A stretch of DNA of 8,081 nt, taken from positions 1-8,081 of the forward strand of contig CAMLPA010000133.1 in assembly GCA_946481605.1 (NCBI GenBank), read 5' to 3'. Made by a program: the position numbers and the translations under genes. This document shows positions 1-5,552 of this stretch, in pieces. Source of the stretch: an uncultured Flavihumibacter sp. GTDB lineage: Bacteria; Bacteroidota; Bacteroidia; Chitinophagales; Chitinophagaceae. Position 1 is the stretch's first letter. Every line of letters begins with the position of its first letter. Under the pieces are notes generated by a model that had not been told where the DNA came from, ran no database searches, and saw only the letters and a program-made list of their open reading frames with translations.

Positions 1-299
1 TCTCCTACATAACCTGTAAGCCGGGAGAATGCTTCGTTGTACCAGGTGATCCTTCCCCGGATATCGGTAAAAACCACACCATTCTTGTTCAGACTTGCCA
101 CCAGGGATAAATGGCCCAGTTCAGATTGGATGTAAGAAGTTCCTTCGGGAGCTGAAGTTTTTTGCTGATCGGCAATATTTTCGGCGTAGACCTGGTTGAT
201 AGCGGCAATAAAATCCTTCATGCCGGGGTTCTTCAGCAGTTCGGTATCCAGGTGTTTACCCAGTTGATATTGGAGGAGTGGGTGTAATGGTTTATTCAT
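1..299 (-). CDS. PAS-domain signalling protein, 5' part (probable sensor kinase), cut by window edge
   Basis: I translated the first 99 codons of this gene from the minus strand; the rest lies beyond the left edge. Residues 1-65 are a polar, probably helical leader. From about residue 66 a PAS fold begins (SLVASLNKNGVVFTDIRG, then the classic S-box segment WYNEAFSRLTGY at 86-97). PAS domains bind ligands or sense redox and usually feed a histidine kinase, cyclase or similar output. In Bacteroidota this arrangement is most often a cytoplasmic PAS histidine kinase or hybrid kinase, but the output domain is not visible. No signal peptide or membrane segment is seen. The ATG at 299 is chosen because it is the only ATG in this frame between the PAS region and an in-frame stop about 25 codons upstream; a weak GGAG lies just ahead of it. 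PAS identity is secure, the kinase output is inferred. Confidence 0.8.
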   Translation of the reverse strand, partial: MNKPLHPLLQYQLGKHLDTELLKNPGMKDFIAAINQVYAENIADQQKTSAPEGTSYIQSELGHLSLVASLNKNGVVFTDIRGRITWYNEAFSRLTGYVG

Positions 300-487
300 G
301 TTGCTCCATGGGCTGTTCTTCTGATATCGTTCAGCTACTAATCTTTTGCCCGTACGGTAAAAATAAGGATTTTAACCCATCCGGGAAATATGCCAGAAAT
401 GAACGTGCGGGGTGGTATGGTAATTGCCTTTTTGAAAGAAAATATCTGTATCACCTAAAAATTAAAGTCATGCAAAGGAATAACATC
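300..487. other. Divergent intergenic region between PAS gene and small membrane protein
   Basis: These 188 bases separate two divergently oriented genes and should carry both promoters. I find no clean TTTG/TAnnTTTG pair on either strand. An open frame that reads through from 278 on the plus strand is an upstream extension of the small membrane protein, not a separate gene. An 8-base perfect palindrome, CCGTACGG, lies at 350-357, without supporting context. Nothing else can be claimed. Confidence 0.5.
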
Positions 488-658
488 ATGAAAGCCGCGG
501 GTATCGCCGCCGCCGTTGTAGGAACTTCAATTTTCCTGTACCGCCGTTACAAAGCCAATTGTGCCGCCAGGATGGAGAACGGAGAAAATACACATAGTGA
601 TAATACATCCGCGATCCGCCAGGTGTTGAGCCGGGCCAAAATGGCCGCCAGCAGGTAG
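488..658 (+). CDS. Small single-helix membrane protein, function unknown
   Basis: A 56-residue protein. Residues 3-18 are a short hydrophobic helix rich in Ala, Gly, Val and Ile, followed at once by a basic cluster (YRRYK, 18-22). This is typical of a one-pass inner-membrane protein with its positive end in the cytoplasm. The remainder is polar (NGENTHSDNT) and ends in a basic amphipathic stretch (AIRQVLSRAKMAASR). The frame is open back to 278, but that extension runs into the start of the neighbouring PAS gene. ATG 488 is preferred because AAAGGAA (474-480) sits 7 bases upstream, a good Shine-Dalgarno in a region where such sites are rare; ATG 470 (62 residues) is the alternative. The stop is one base from the stop of the convergent lipoprotein gene. 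I do not recognise the family. Confidence 0.6.
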   Translation: MKAAGIAAAVVGTSIFLYRRYKANCAARMENGENTHSDNTSAIRQVLSRAKMAASR

Positions 659-659
659 G

Positions 660-1469
660 TTAATAAATGAGTTTGTAGGAGAACGAAGAGTTGTACTGCG
701 GCTCTGTATCGAATACAAATGAACTCTTCACTGAATCGAGCCGGAGGTTCTGGATAAAGTAAGTATTGGTAACGGTTTTCTCCAGCACCTCCGGTTGTCC
801 CGGATTAATCCTTGTGGTACGTACTACAGCAGGCAACCGTTGCGCATTGCGCATTACGGGATAATTGTACAGCGTATAATTTTCGCTTAATCCAATTGCC
901 ACGAAAACCCATGGATTAAAGCGGTGTTTATCGGAATAAGCATCTACATAAGTATTGATGATGGCCGCACCGGATTGCGTAGTAATTTTTACGGGAAGGT
1001 CCTCCGCATTATACGCGTAGGTAGATGAAGCCTTTAAGGTTTGTCCGCCTTCATGAATATCATAATATAATAGCCTGGAAAGCCTTTTCCGGTTGTCATA
1101 TTCATACTCCAATTTATAGGAATCGGGCAAGGTGGGGTGAATGGACGCATTTACAATTGAAGTAAGCAAATCTCCTGTGTAGTGAAATTTGTTCGTAAAG
1201 AGTGAATGCCCCGTGTTCACCTCAGTCACACGCTTGTTGGTATAGGTATAGGAATTCAATGAAGAGATGGTTCCCTGTAATGAAGCAATTTGTTTCAATG
1301 TACTGTCTGAATTGTATTCATATTGGGCAACCAATCCAACATTCCATTCAATTTTGCGGAGTAAAGGAGCCGGTTCTTCCTGGTTGGATGGTTCATCATG
1401 CTTCCGGCAGGATATTAAAGCAGAAGAAACCAGTAAAACTACGAACGTGATTTTACGAAACCGATACAT
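660..1469 (-). CDS. Lipoprotein with YD-like segments
   Basis: A 269-residue predicted lipoprotein. The N-terminus has basic residues, a hydrophobic stretch (TFVVLLVSSALIS) and a lipobox ending at Cys21 (LISC), so it should be lipid-anchored in the envelope. The rest is made of aromatic, beta-strand-like segments: YEYNSDSTLKQI, YTYTNKRVTEV, FHYTGDLLTSIV, YEYDNRKRLSRLLYYD and YAYNAEDLPVKI. These resemble degenerate YD/RHS-type repeats common in Bacteroidota lipoproteins annotated as DUF4595-like or hypothetical; I cannot assign a family with certainty. There is no polymorphic-toxin C-terminus and the protein is far too short for an RHS toxin. It lies alone on the minus strand, convergent with the small membrane protein and divergent from the hydrolase. 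A possible promoter and two palindromes lie upstream. Lipoprotein status is well supported; function is unknown. Confidence 0.8.
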   Translation of the reverse strand: MYRFRKITFVVLLVSSALISCRKHDEPSNQEEPAPLLRKIEWNVGLVAQYEYNSDSTLKQIASLQGTISSLNSYTYTNKRVTEVNTGHSLFTNKFHYTGDLLTSIVNASIHPTLPDSYKLEYEYDNRKRLSRLLYYDIHEGGQTLKASSTYAYNAEDLPVKITTQSGAAIINTYVDAYSDKHRFNPWVFVAIGLSENYTLYNYPVMRNAQRLPAVVRTTRINPGQPEVLEKTVTNTYFIQNLRLDSVKSSFVFDTEPQYNSSFSYKLIY

Positions 1470-1483
1470 AGGAATGATTTCTA

Positions 1484-1512
1484 TAAAATTAAAACGAACC
1501 TTTCAGCACAAT
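1484..1512 (-). promoter_or_regulatory. Possible promoter of the lipoprotein gene
   Basis: Read on the minus strand, ATTG (1512-1509) and TAATTTTA (1491-1484) are separated by 17 bases. They resemble the Bacteroidota TTTG / TAnnTTTG elements with one mismatch each. The -7-like box lies 14 bases from the lipoprotein ATG, so the leader would be short. The match is moderate. Confidence 0.35.
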
Positions 1513-1528
1513 GCCACATGAAGATGTG
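1513..1528. repeat. Palindromic repeat copy 1 (CACAT-N4-ATGTG)
   Basis: GCCACATGAAGATGTG contains a perfect dyad, CACAT/ATGTG, around a 4-base centre. It lies immediately upstream of the proposed -33 element of the lipoprotein promoter, where an activator would bind. Fourteen of 16 bases match a second copy 43 bp away. Confidence 0.6.
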
Positions 1529-1555
1529 TAGTATGCAACTGAAGTAATCTTGTAA

Positions 1556-1571
1556 GCCACATGTATATGTG
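1556..1571. repeat. Palindromic repeat copy 2 (CACAT-N4-ATGTG)
   Basis: GCCACATGTATATGTG repeats the unit at 1513-1528 with two differences, both in the spacer, and keeps both dyad arms. The 43-bp offset is about four helical turns, so the two sites would face the same side of the DNA. A regulator controlling the lipoprotein, the putative RNA, or both is plausible. Confidence 0.6.
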
Positions 1572-1599
1572 ACCTGATAACTATTTCGGGGAGAACATT

Positions 1600-1614
1600 T
1601 ACCACAAAGTGGTA
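1600..1614. repeat. Third dyad, TACCAC-AAA-GTGGTA
   Basis: Perfect 6-bp arms surround AAA. The centre lies about 42.5 bp beyond the centre of the second CACAT palindrome, continuing the same spacing, although only CCACA is shared in sequence. It may be another protein site or an RNA hairpin. Confidence 0.45.
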
Positions 1615-1696
1615 TTTCAGGAGCGGAGCGGTGCAACTACCTTTGTTGTATTCTCATGTGACTATAAACATCATTCTCAGCAGTTAGTTTTGGTTG

Positions 1697-1732
1697 AAAA
1701 CCCCGTCATTCCTGGCGGGGTTCTTTCTTTTA
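1697..1732 (+). terminator. Intrinsic (Rho-independent) terminator
   Basis: AACCCCGTC (1699-1707) pairs with GGCGGGGTT (1714-1722), a 9-bp stem with one G-U pair and a 6-base loop (ATTCCT). It is followed by a T-rich tail, CTTTCTTTT. On the minus strand the stem is followed by only TTTTC, so plus is the main direction. It lies 33 bases before the hydrolase ATG and just ahead of that gene's -7 box, so it insulates the hydrolase from upstream transcription. No gene it would serve is evident. Confidence 0.8.
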
Positions 1733-1739
1733 AATTGCC

Positions 1740-1747
1740 TAGATTTG
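1740..1747 (+). promoter_or_regulatory. -7 promoter element of the hydrolase gene
   Basis: TAGATTTG matches the Bacteroidota -7 consensus TAnnTTTG exactly and ends 17 bases before the ATG at 1765. No good TTTG is found at the -33 position, which falls in the terminator tail. The element supports the 1765 start over any start upstream. Confidence 0.6.
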
Positions 1748-1764
1748 AGTTCCAACCGAAACAG

Positions 1765-3672
1765 ATGCGTAAAACTATATTCCTCGCGGGCGTATTCGCC
1801 TTACTTTCCAATGCTATCTTTTCCCAGCAAACACAGAAGCCCGTGCTGCACGGCAAAAACTGGATGGCCATTACCGGTAAACCGCTCGCCGCCACCGCAG
1901 GGTCCATGGTGTTCCAACAGGGCGGAAACGCTGTGGACGCCGCCTGTGCCATGCTGGCCGCCACCTGCACTATGTGGGACGTATTGAGTTGGGGAGGAGA
2001 AACTCAGGCGCTTATTTACAATCCGAAAACCGGAAAGGTAATCGGCATCAACGCGCTGGGCGTGGCACCCACGGGAGCAACACCCGAATTCTTTCAATCG
2101 AAAGGACTTGAGTTTCCACCGGAATATGGCCCGCTGGCAGCCGTAACACCGGGCACACCCGGAGGCATCTGTTATATGCTCGCTGAATATGGTACCATGA
2201 CACTGGAAAAGGTACTTACTCCCGCCATGGAACTGGCAGCCGGATACCCGATAGATGCGCAAACCGCCAACAGCATGGAAAGGAACAAGGCCAGGATCAA
2301 AGAATGGCCCTATTCCGCGAAAGTATTCCTTCCCCACGCGGGCGAACAAAGAGAAGCGCCACGGCCCGGAGAAATTTTCGTTCAAAAGGACCTGCTGCTC
2401 ACGCTGCAAAAAATGGTGGCCGCAGAAAAAGAAGCGCTTCAGAAAGGCAAATCCAGGAAAGAAGCTATTTACGCTGCTTACAACCGTTTTTACAAAGGCG
2501 ATATCGCAGAAGAATTTGTGCGCGGTTCCAAAGAACAGGGCGGCCTTATCACCATGAACGATCTTGCCAAATGGAAAGTGATCGAAGAAACGCCGCTCCA
2601 AACAAACTACAAAGGCATCGAAGTATTCAAGCTCCGCGAATGGACACAAGGCCCGGCCATGTTACAGGCACTTAATATCCTGGAACGCTTCGACCTTAAA
2701 AAAATGGGCTACAATTCCTCTGAATATATCCATACCGTTTACCAGGCGATGAGCCTCGCTTTTGCAGACCGCGATTTTTATTATGGGGATCCGTATTTCA
2801 CGCCCGAAGAACCGATTAAAGGACTACTCTCCAAAGCTTATGCGCAAAAGCGTGCGGCGGAAATATGGAAAGAAAAGAACAATCCCAACGCGGGCCCCGG
2901 CGACCCCTACCCTTTTGAGGGAAAGAAAAACCCCTACCTACAACTCCTCAAAAAAAGAGGCTACCTGGTAGATACCAGCGCCACGCGCAAGCCCGGCAAC
3001 TTTGTTCCTGCACACGATGGCCGCGGACAGCAAGCTTACAACACGCCCGACAACGAATACATGGACCGCCTCTGGCGCGGCACCACCTCCGTGGAAGCGG
3101 CCGACAAAGAAGGTTGGGTGGTTTCCATTACGCCCAGCGGCGGATGGCTCCCCGCCTGCATTGCAGGCAACACGGGCGTGGGCATGAGCCAACGGCTCCA
3201 GAGTTTTGTACTCGATTCAACCATCAACCCCTTTAACGTGGTCGCTCCGGGAAAACGGCCACGGGTAACCCTCACCCCTACCCTTGCGTTGAAGAATGGC
3301 AAACCGTTTTTGTCTTTCGCGGTACAGGGAGGTGATACGCAGGACCAGAACCTGCTGCAATTCTTCCTCAACGTGGTGGAATTTGGTATGAATGTGCAAC
3401 AGGCCGCCGAAGCGGCAAACATCAATTCCAACCAACTGTGGCTTTCACTGGGTGGTACCAAAAACGCAGACCGTCAACCCAAACCGGGGCATTTACTGTT
3501 ACACCAGCGCACACCGGAAAATGTGCGCGAAGCGCTCCGCAAAATGGGCTATACCCTGAGTTTTGACGACCGCACCAGCGGCCCCATCAATGCGATCTTC
3601 TTCGACTGGCAACATGGCTCCTTCTGGGGCGGCAGTTCCAACCACGGCGAAGATTATGGCATCGGATGGTGA
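1765..3672 (+). CDS. Secreted gamma-glutamyltransferase-like Ntn hydrolase
   Basis: A 635-residue member of the gamma-glutamyltransferase (GGT) superfamily. These enzymes self-cleave before a threonine that becomes the N-terminal nucleophile and then hydrolyse or transfer gamma-glutamyl or related amides. ATG 1765 begins a clear signal peptide (MRKTIFLAGVFALLSNAIFS, then QQTQ), so the protein is exported. The frame is open back to 1609, but that extension crosses a terminator and a promoter element. The large-subunit region has the GNAVDAACAMLA motif near residue 55. The nucleophile aligns as Thr440 in TTSVEAADKEG, matching TTHYSVVDKDG of E. coli GGT, giving a small subunit of about 196 residues. 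Key glutamate-binding residues are changed: FREMAP is NALGVAP (Leu98 for Arg114), the paired serines of PLSSMSPT are Val501-Thr502, and NNQMDD is SQRLQS. A Gly/Pro-rich insertion (about 370-430) precedes the nucleophile. The fold is secure, but substrate and transferase activity are not; a hydrolase or acylase with another substrate is likely. Confidence 0.88.
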   Translation: MRKTIFLAGVFALLSNAIFSQQTQKPVLHGKNWMAITGKPLAATAGSMVFQQGGNAVDAACAMLAATCTMWDVLSWGGETQALIYNPKTGKVIGINALGVAPTGATPEFFQSKGLEFPPEYGPLAAVTPGTPGGICYMLAEYGTMTLEKVLTPAMELAAGYPIDAQTANSMERNKARIKEWPYSAKVFLPHAGEQREAPRPGEIFVQKDLLLTLQKMVAAEKEALQKGKSRKEAIYAAYNRFYKGDIAEEFVRGSKEQGGLITMNDLAKWKVIEETPLQTNYKGIEVFKLREWTQGPAMLQALNILERFDLKKMGYNSSEYIHTVYQAMSLAFADRDFYYGDPYFTPEEPIKGLLSKAYAQKRAAEIWKEKNNPNAGPGDPYPFEGKKNPYLQLLKKRGYLVDTSATRKPGNFVPAHDGRGQQAYNTPDNEYMDRLWRGTTSVEAADKEGWVVSITPSGGWLPACIAGNTGVGMSQRLQSFVLDSTINPFNVVAPGKRPRVTLTPTLALKNGKPFLSFAVQGGDTQDQNLLQFFLNVVEFGMNVQQAAEAANINSNQLWLSLGGTKNADRQPKPGHLLLHQRTPENVREALRKMGYTLSFDDRTSGPINAIFFDWQHGSFWGGSSNHGEDYGIGW

Positions 3673-3688
3673 TCCCGTTCAGGGCGCT

Positions 3689-3702
3689 TTTTGTCCGTTT
3701 CA
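3689..3702 (+). promoter_or_regulatory. Shared 14-base motif, copy 1 (kinase operon promoter)
   Basis: TTTTGTCCGTTTCA occurs here and again at 5504-5517, upstream of the receptor gene. This copy ends 10 bases before the -33 element and 34 bases before the -7 box of the kinase promoter, a normal activator position. A second CCGTT core lies 20 bases upstream (3675-3679, with 3695-3699 inside this motif), recalling the paired direct half-sites of LytTR regulators. Confidence 0.6.
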
Positions 3703-3712
3703 TCCTTCCCGC

Positions 3713-3744
3713 TTTGCCGGGAGCATGTCCGCGCCCTACCTTTG
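3713..3744 (+). promoter_or_regulatory. Promoter of the kinase-regulator operon
   Basis: TTTG (3713-3716), a 20-base spacer and TACCTTTG (3737-3744) match the Bacteroidota -33/-7 promoter exactly. The -7 box ends four bases before the kinase ATG, so the transcript probably starts at or within a few bases of the start codon. The TTTG sits in the spacer of a 5-bp dyad, TCCCG/CGGGA (3707-3722). Confidence 0.8.
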
Positions 3745-3748
3745 CCCC

Positions 3749-4735
3749 ATGAATGGATTCCTCCGCAAATGGCATCTCGTTCCCGGCCTTACCATTTCTT
3801 TCAGTCTGGCCGTGATCGTATCGCTCCGTAAGCTCTACCGCACGGAGGATGTACCCGTTCAGCAGGCCGTGTTCCAGATTGGTGGCGCGTTCCTGTTCAC
3901 CCTCTCCTGCTGGTTCACACACCACTATATTCACCGTGCACACTTCAGGCACCATTTTATGAACCGCCTGGTGGTAAAAGTGTTGATGGCACTGTTTGTA
4001 AGCGTATTGTTATCGGCATTCCTGGCCCCGTTCATCCTGGATCGCGATGTAAAACACCCTTACTTCGCCATATTGGTCAGAAGCCTGGTGCTGGGCGGCT
4101 TCCAGTATTTTATGGTCTACTACATTACCGTGCTGGAAGCCTCACACCGTTCAAAGCTGGAAATAGAAAAACTACAACACGAGAACGTGCGTGCCCGGTT
4201 GCAATCCCTCACCCAACAGGTGAGCCCGCATTTCCTGTTCAACTCCCTCAGCACCTTGCGCACCATGGTGCAGGACCCTTTGTCGCGCAACTACATCTCG
4301 CAACTGGCGCAGGTGTACCGTTATTTACTGAACCATAAACAGCAGGAACTGGCCACGGTAACGGAGGAACTGCAGTTCCTCGAAGCTTATGCCTATATTC
4401 TGAAAGAAAGATTTGAAGATGCCCTCCGCATAAAAATTCATCCCGAACACATTTCCACCCATAAAAAAATCCCGCCAATTTCCCTGCAGTTGCTCCTGGA
4501 AAACGCGGTGAAACACAATGTGGTTTCCAAAGAAGACCCGCTCACCATTCATATTTATGAGGAGGAAGATTTCCTGTCGGTGGAGAACAACCGCCAACCG
4601 AGGCGATCGGTGGAAGAAAGCAGCTCCGGCAAAGGATTACAGAACATTGACGAAAGGTGCAGGTTACTTTGTGGAAAAGGAATCGTCATTTATGCGGACG
4701 ACACCGTATTCAAAGTTAAAATTCCCCTGGCATGA
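3749..4735 (+). CDS. LytS-type sensor histidine kinase (His_kinase family)
   Basis: A 328-residue membrane kinase, partner of the response regulator that follows. Four hydrophobic segments are seen (about 11-28, 38-58, 74-97 and 107-128), with no recognisable periplasmic sensor domain. A coiled-coil linker follows (about 132-157). The H-box QVSPHFLFNSLSTL carries the phospho-acceptor His161. The N-box is LQLLLENAVKHN (Glu251, Asn252) and the G-box GKGLQNI (294-300). This is the four-helix minimal layout of Bacteroidota LytS-like kinases, which phosphorylate LytTR regulators. The frame is open back to 3563 inside the hydrolase gene, but the promoter at 3713-3744 rules that out; ATG 3749 lies four bases after the -7 box. 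An in-frame ATG at 3725 lies upstream of the -7 box. The gene overlaps the regulator by ATGA. With so little exposed sequence, the signal may be sensed in the membrane or through a partner. Confidence 0.92.
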   Translation: MNGFLRKWHLVPGLTISFSLAVIVSLRKLYRTEDVPVQQAVFQIGGAFLFTLSCWFTHHYIHRAHFRHHFMNRLVVKVLMALFVSVLLSAFLAPFILDRDVKHPYFAILVRSLVLGGFQYFMVYYITVLEASHRSKLEIEKLQHENVRARLQSLTQQVSPHFLFNSLSTLRTMVQDPLSRNYISQLAQVYRYLLNHKQQELATVTEELQFLEAYAYILKERFEDALRIKIHPEHISTHKKIPPISLQLLLENAVKHNVVSKEDPLTIHIYEEEDFLSVENNRQPRRSVEESSSGKGLQNIDERCRLLCGKGIVIYADDTVFKVKIPLA

Positions 4736-5490
4736 TGCAGGTACTGATACTGGAAGACGAAAGCAAAAGCGGACTGGAACTGAAACGTATGGTGGAAACG
4801 TTGCGCCCGGATATGAAAGTGGTGGAAATAGCGCCATCGGTGAAAGCGGGCCTGCGGTGGCTAAAAGAACATACGCCAGGACTGATTTTCGCGGACATAC
4901 AACTGGGTGACGGACTCAGCTTTGATATTTTCCGGGAATTGAACGTGGAAGTACCCGTCATATTTTGCACGGCCTACGATGAATATGCGATACGCGCTTT
5001 TGAAGCGAACGGTATAGATTACCTGCTGAAACCAATGGATGAAGATAAACTGAAGAAGAGTCTTCAGAAATTCGATGTACTTCAAACCTGGTTCTCCGCA
5101 ACTGCCGCGGCCAATATGCAGAATTTGCTCCGGGAAATACATACACCCCACAAAACAACCTTACTGGTTCATTTCCAGGAAAAGATTATCCCGGTAAAAA
5201 CGATGGACATCGCCTATATCTACGCGTCCTCCGGCCAAACCAGCATGGCTACCTTAGCCGGAGCCGTGTACACCATTAACAGCACGCTGGAAGAACTGGA
5301 GCAATCCCTTTCTCCGGTGCAGTTCTACAGGATCAACCGGCAGTTCCTCGTGAACCGCGGCGCGATAAATGCGATAGAACATTATTTCACGCGCCGGCTT
5401 CATATTAAATTAACCGTGAATACGCCCGAAACATTATTGGTGAGCAAACAAAAAGCGCCTGAATTCCTTAAATGGATTGAAACCACATGA
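4732..5490 (+). CDS. LytTR-family response regulator
   Basis: A 252-residue response regulator. The receiver domain (about 3-115) has the acidic pair Glu8-Asp9, phospho-acceptor Asp55 (in GLIFADIQL), Thr80 (IFCTAYDEYAIRAF) and Lys100-Pro101. The LytTR DNA-binding domain (about 142-250) carries the family signature FYRINRQFLVNRGAI (198-212). LytTR proteins bind pairs of short direct repeats, usually as activators. ATG 4732 overlaps the kinase stop (ATGA), indicating translational coupling; ATG 4735 would be one residue shorter. There is no Shine-Dalgarno. Likely targets are the promoters holding the shared 14-mer: its own operon and the receptor operon just downstream. That target assignment is inferred from motif and position. 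Confidence 0.93.
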   Translation: MMQVLILEDESKSGLELKRMVETLRPDMKVVEIAPSVKAGLRWLKEHTPGLIFADIQLGDGLSFDIFRELNVEVPVIFCTAYDEYAIRAFEANGIDYLLKPMDEDKLKKSLQKFDVLQTWFSATAAANMQNLLREIHTPHKTTLLVHFQEKIIPVKTMDIAYIYASSGQTSMATLAGAVYTINSTLEELEQSLSPVQFYRINRQFLVNRGAINAIEHYFTRRLHIKLTVNTPETLLVSKQKAPEFLKWIETT

Positions 5491-5503
5491 AATTCACACG
5501 CGA

Positions 5504-5517
5504 TTTTGTCCGTTTCA
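5504..5517 (+). promoter_or_regulatory. Shared 14-base motif, copy 2 (receptor operon promoter)
   Basis: TTTTGTCCGTTTCA is identical to 3689-3702. It ends 35 bases before the receptor's -7-like box, against 34 bases in the kinase promoter. The matching position and full identity suggest binding by one regulator, most simply the LytTR protein encoded between the two copies. Confidence 0.6.
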
Positions 5518-5533
5518 ATTGTTTTAACCTTTT

Positions 5534-5552
5534 TACAACACCATCTGTTGTA
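5534..5552. promoter_or_regulatory. Operator-like dyad in the receptor promoter
   Basis: TACAACA-CCATC-TGTTGTA is a perfect 7-bp inverted repeat with a 5-base centre. It fills the space between the -33 and -7 regions and abuts the -7-like box, a typical repressor position. The spacer is short enough for an RNA hairpin, but the site lies upstream of the expected transcript start. Confidence 0.5.

Larger units (their letters stand above)
1545..1732 (+). ncRNA. Candidate small RNA or orphan leader ending at an intrinsic terminator
   Basis: A strong terminator at 1697-1732 has no convincing protein-coding gene in front of it on the plus strand, so some short transcript probably ends there. A -7-like box, TAATCTTG (1545-1552, one mismatch to TAnnTTTG), would start an RNA near 1559, giving about 170 bases. 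By eye the segment can form several helices: ACCAC/GTGGT (1601-1613), TGCAAC/GTTGTA with one G-U pair (1632-1650), GAGAA (1591-1595) with TTCTC (1674-1678), and AACTA (1579-1583) with TAGTT (1685-1689). I do not recognise a known RNA family or riboswitch. The start is a guess and no folding energy was calculated. Alternatively this is an attenuated leader of the hydrolase, though the hydrolase appears to have its own downstream -7 box. Confidence 0.3.

Noticed and set aside
350..357. Perfect palindrome CCGTACGG in the left intergenic gap
   Set aside because: An eight-base palindrome is expected by chance at this scale; it is unrepeated and not tied to a promoter.
1027..1055. Partial match to the shared 14-mer (TTTGTCCG...TTCA) near 1040
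   Set aside because: It is imperfect, lies inside the lipoprotein coding region and has no promoter nearby.
660..1469. YD-like segments suggesting an RHS or polymorphic toxin
   Set aside because: The protein is a short lipoprotein with degenerate segments, no core cap, no toxin tail and no adjacent immunity gene; the neighbouring small protein is convergent, not co-transcribed.
1572..1590. ACCTGATAAC resembling part of a TPP riboswitch
   Set aside because: The CTGAGA segment and the rest of the conserved core are absent, and the downstream gene is not a thiamine gene.
1609..1764. 52-residue N-terminal extension of the hydrolase reading frame
   Set aside because: It crosses a strong terminator and an exact -7 box, has no family similarity, and would bury the clear signal peptide starting at 1765.
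1801..2649. Long minus-strand open frame (282 codons) inside the hydrolase gene
   Set aside because: It is the reverse shadow of a GC-rich gene, with Cys- and Phe-rich composition and no recognisable domain.
3674..3692. Possible terminator after the hydrolase, CCC-GTTCA-GGG followed by CGCTTTTT
   Set aside because: The stem has only three base pairs, and the T-run belongs to the shared regulatory motif.
3563..3748. 62-residue N-terminal extension of the kinase reading frame into the hydrolase gene
   Set aside because: It overlaps the hydrolase coding sequence and contains the kinase promoter; the composition is unlike a kinase N-terminus.
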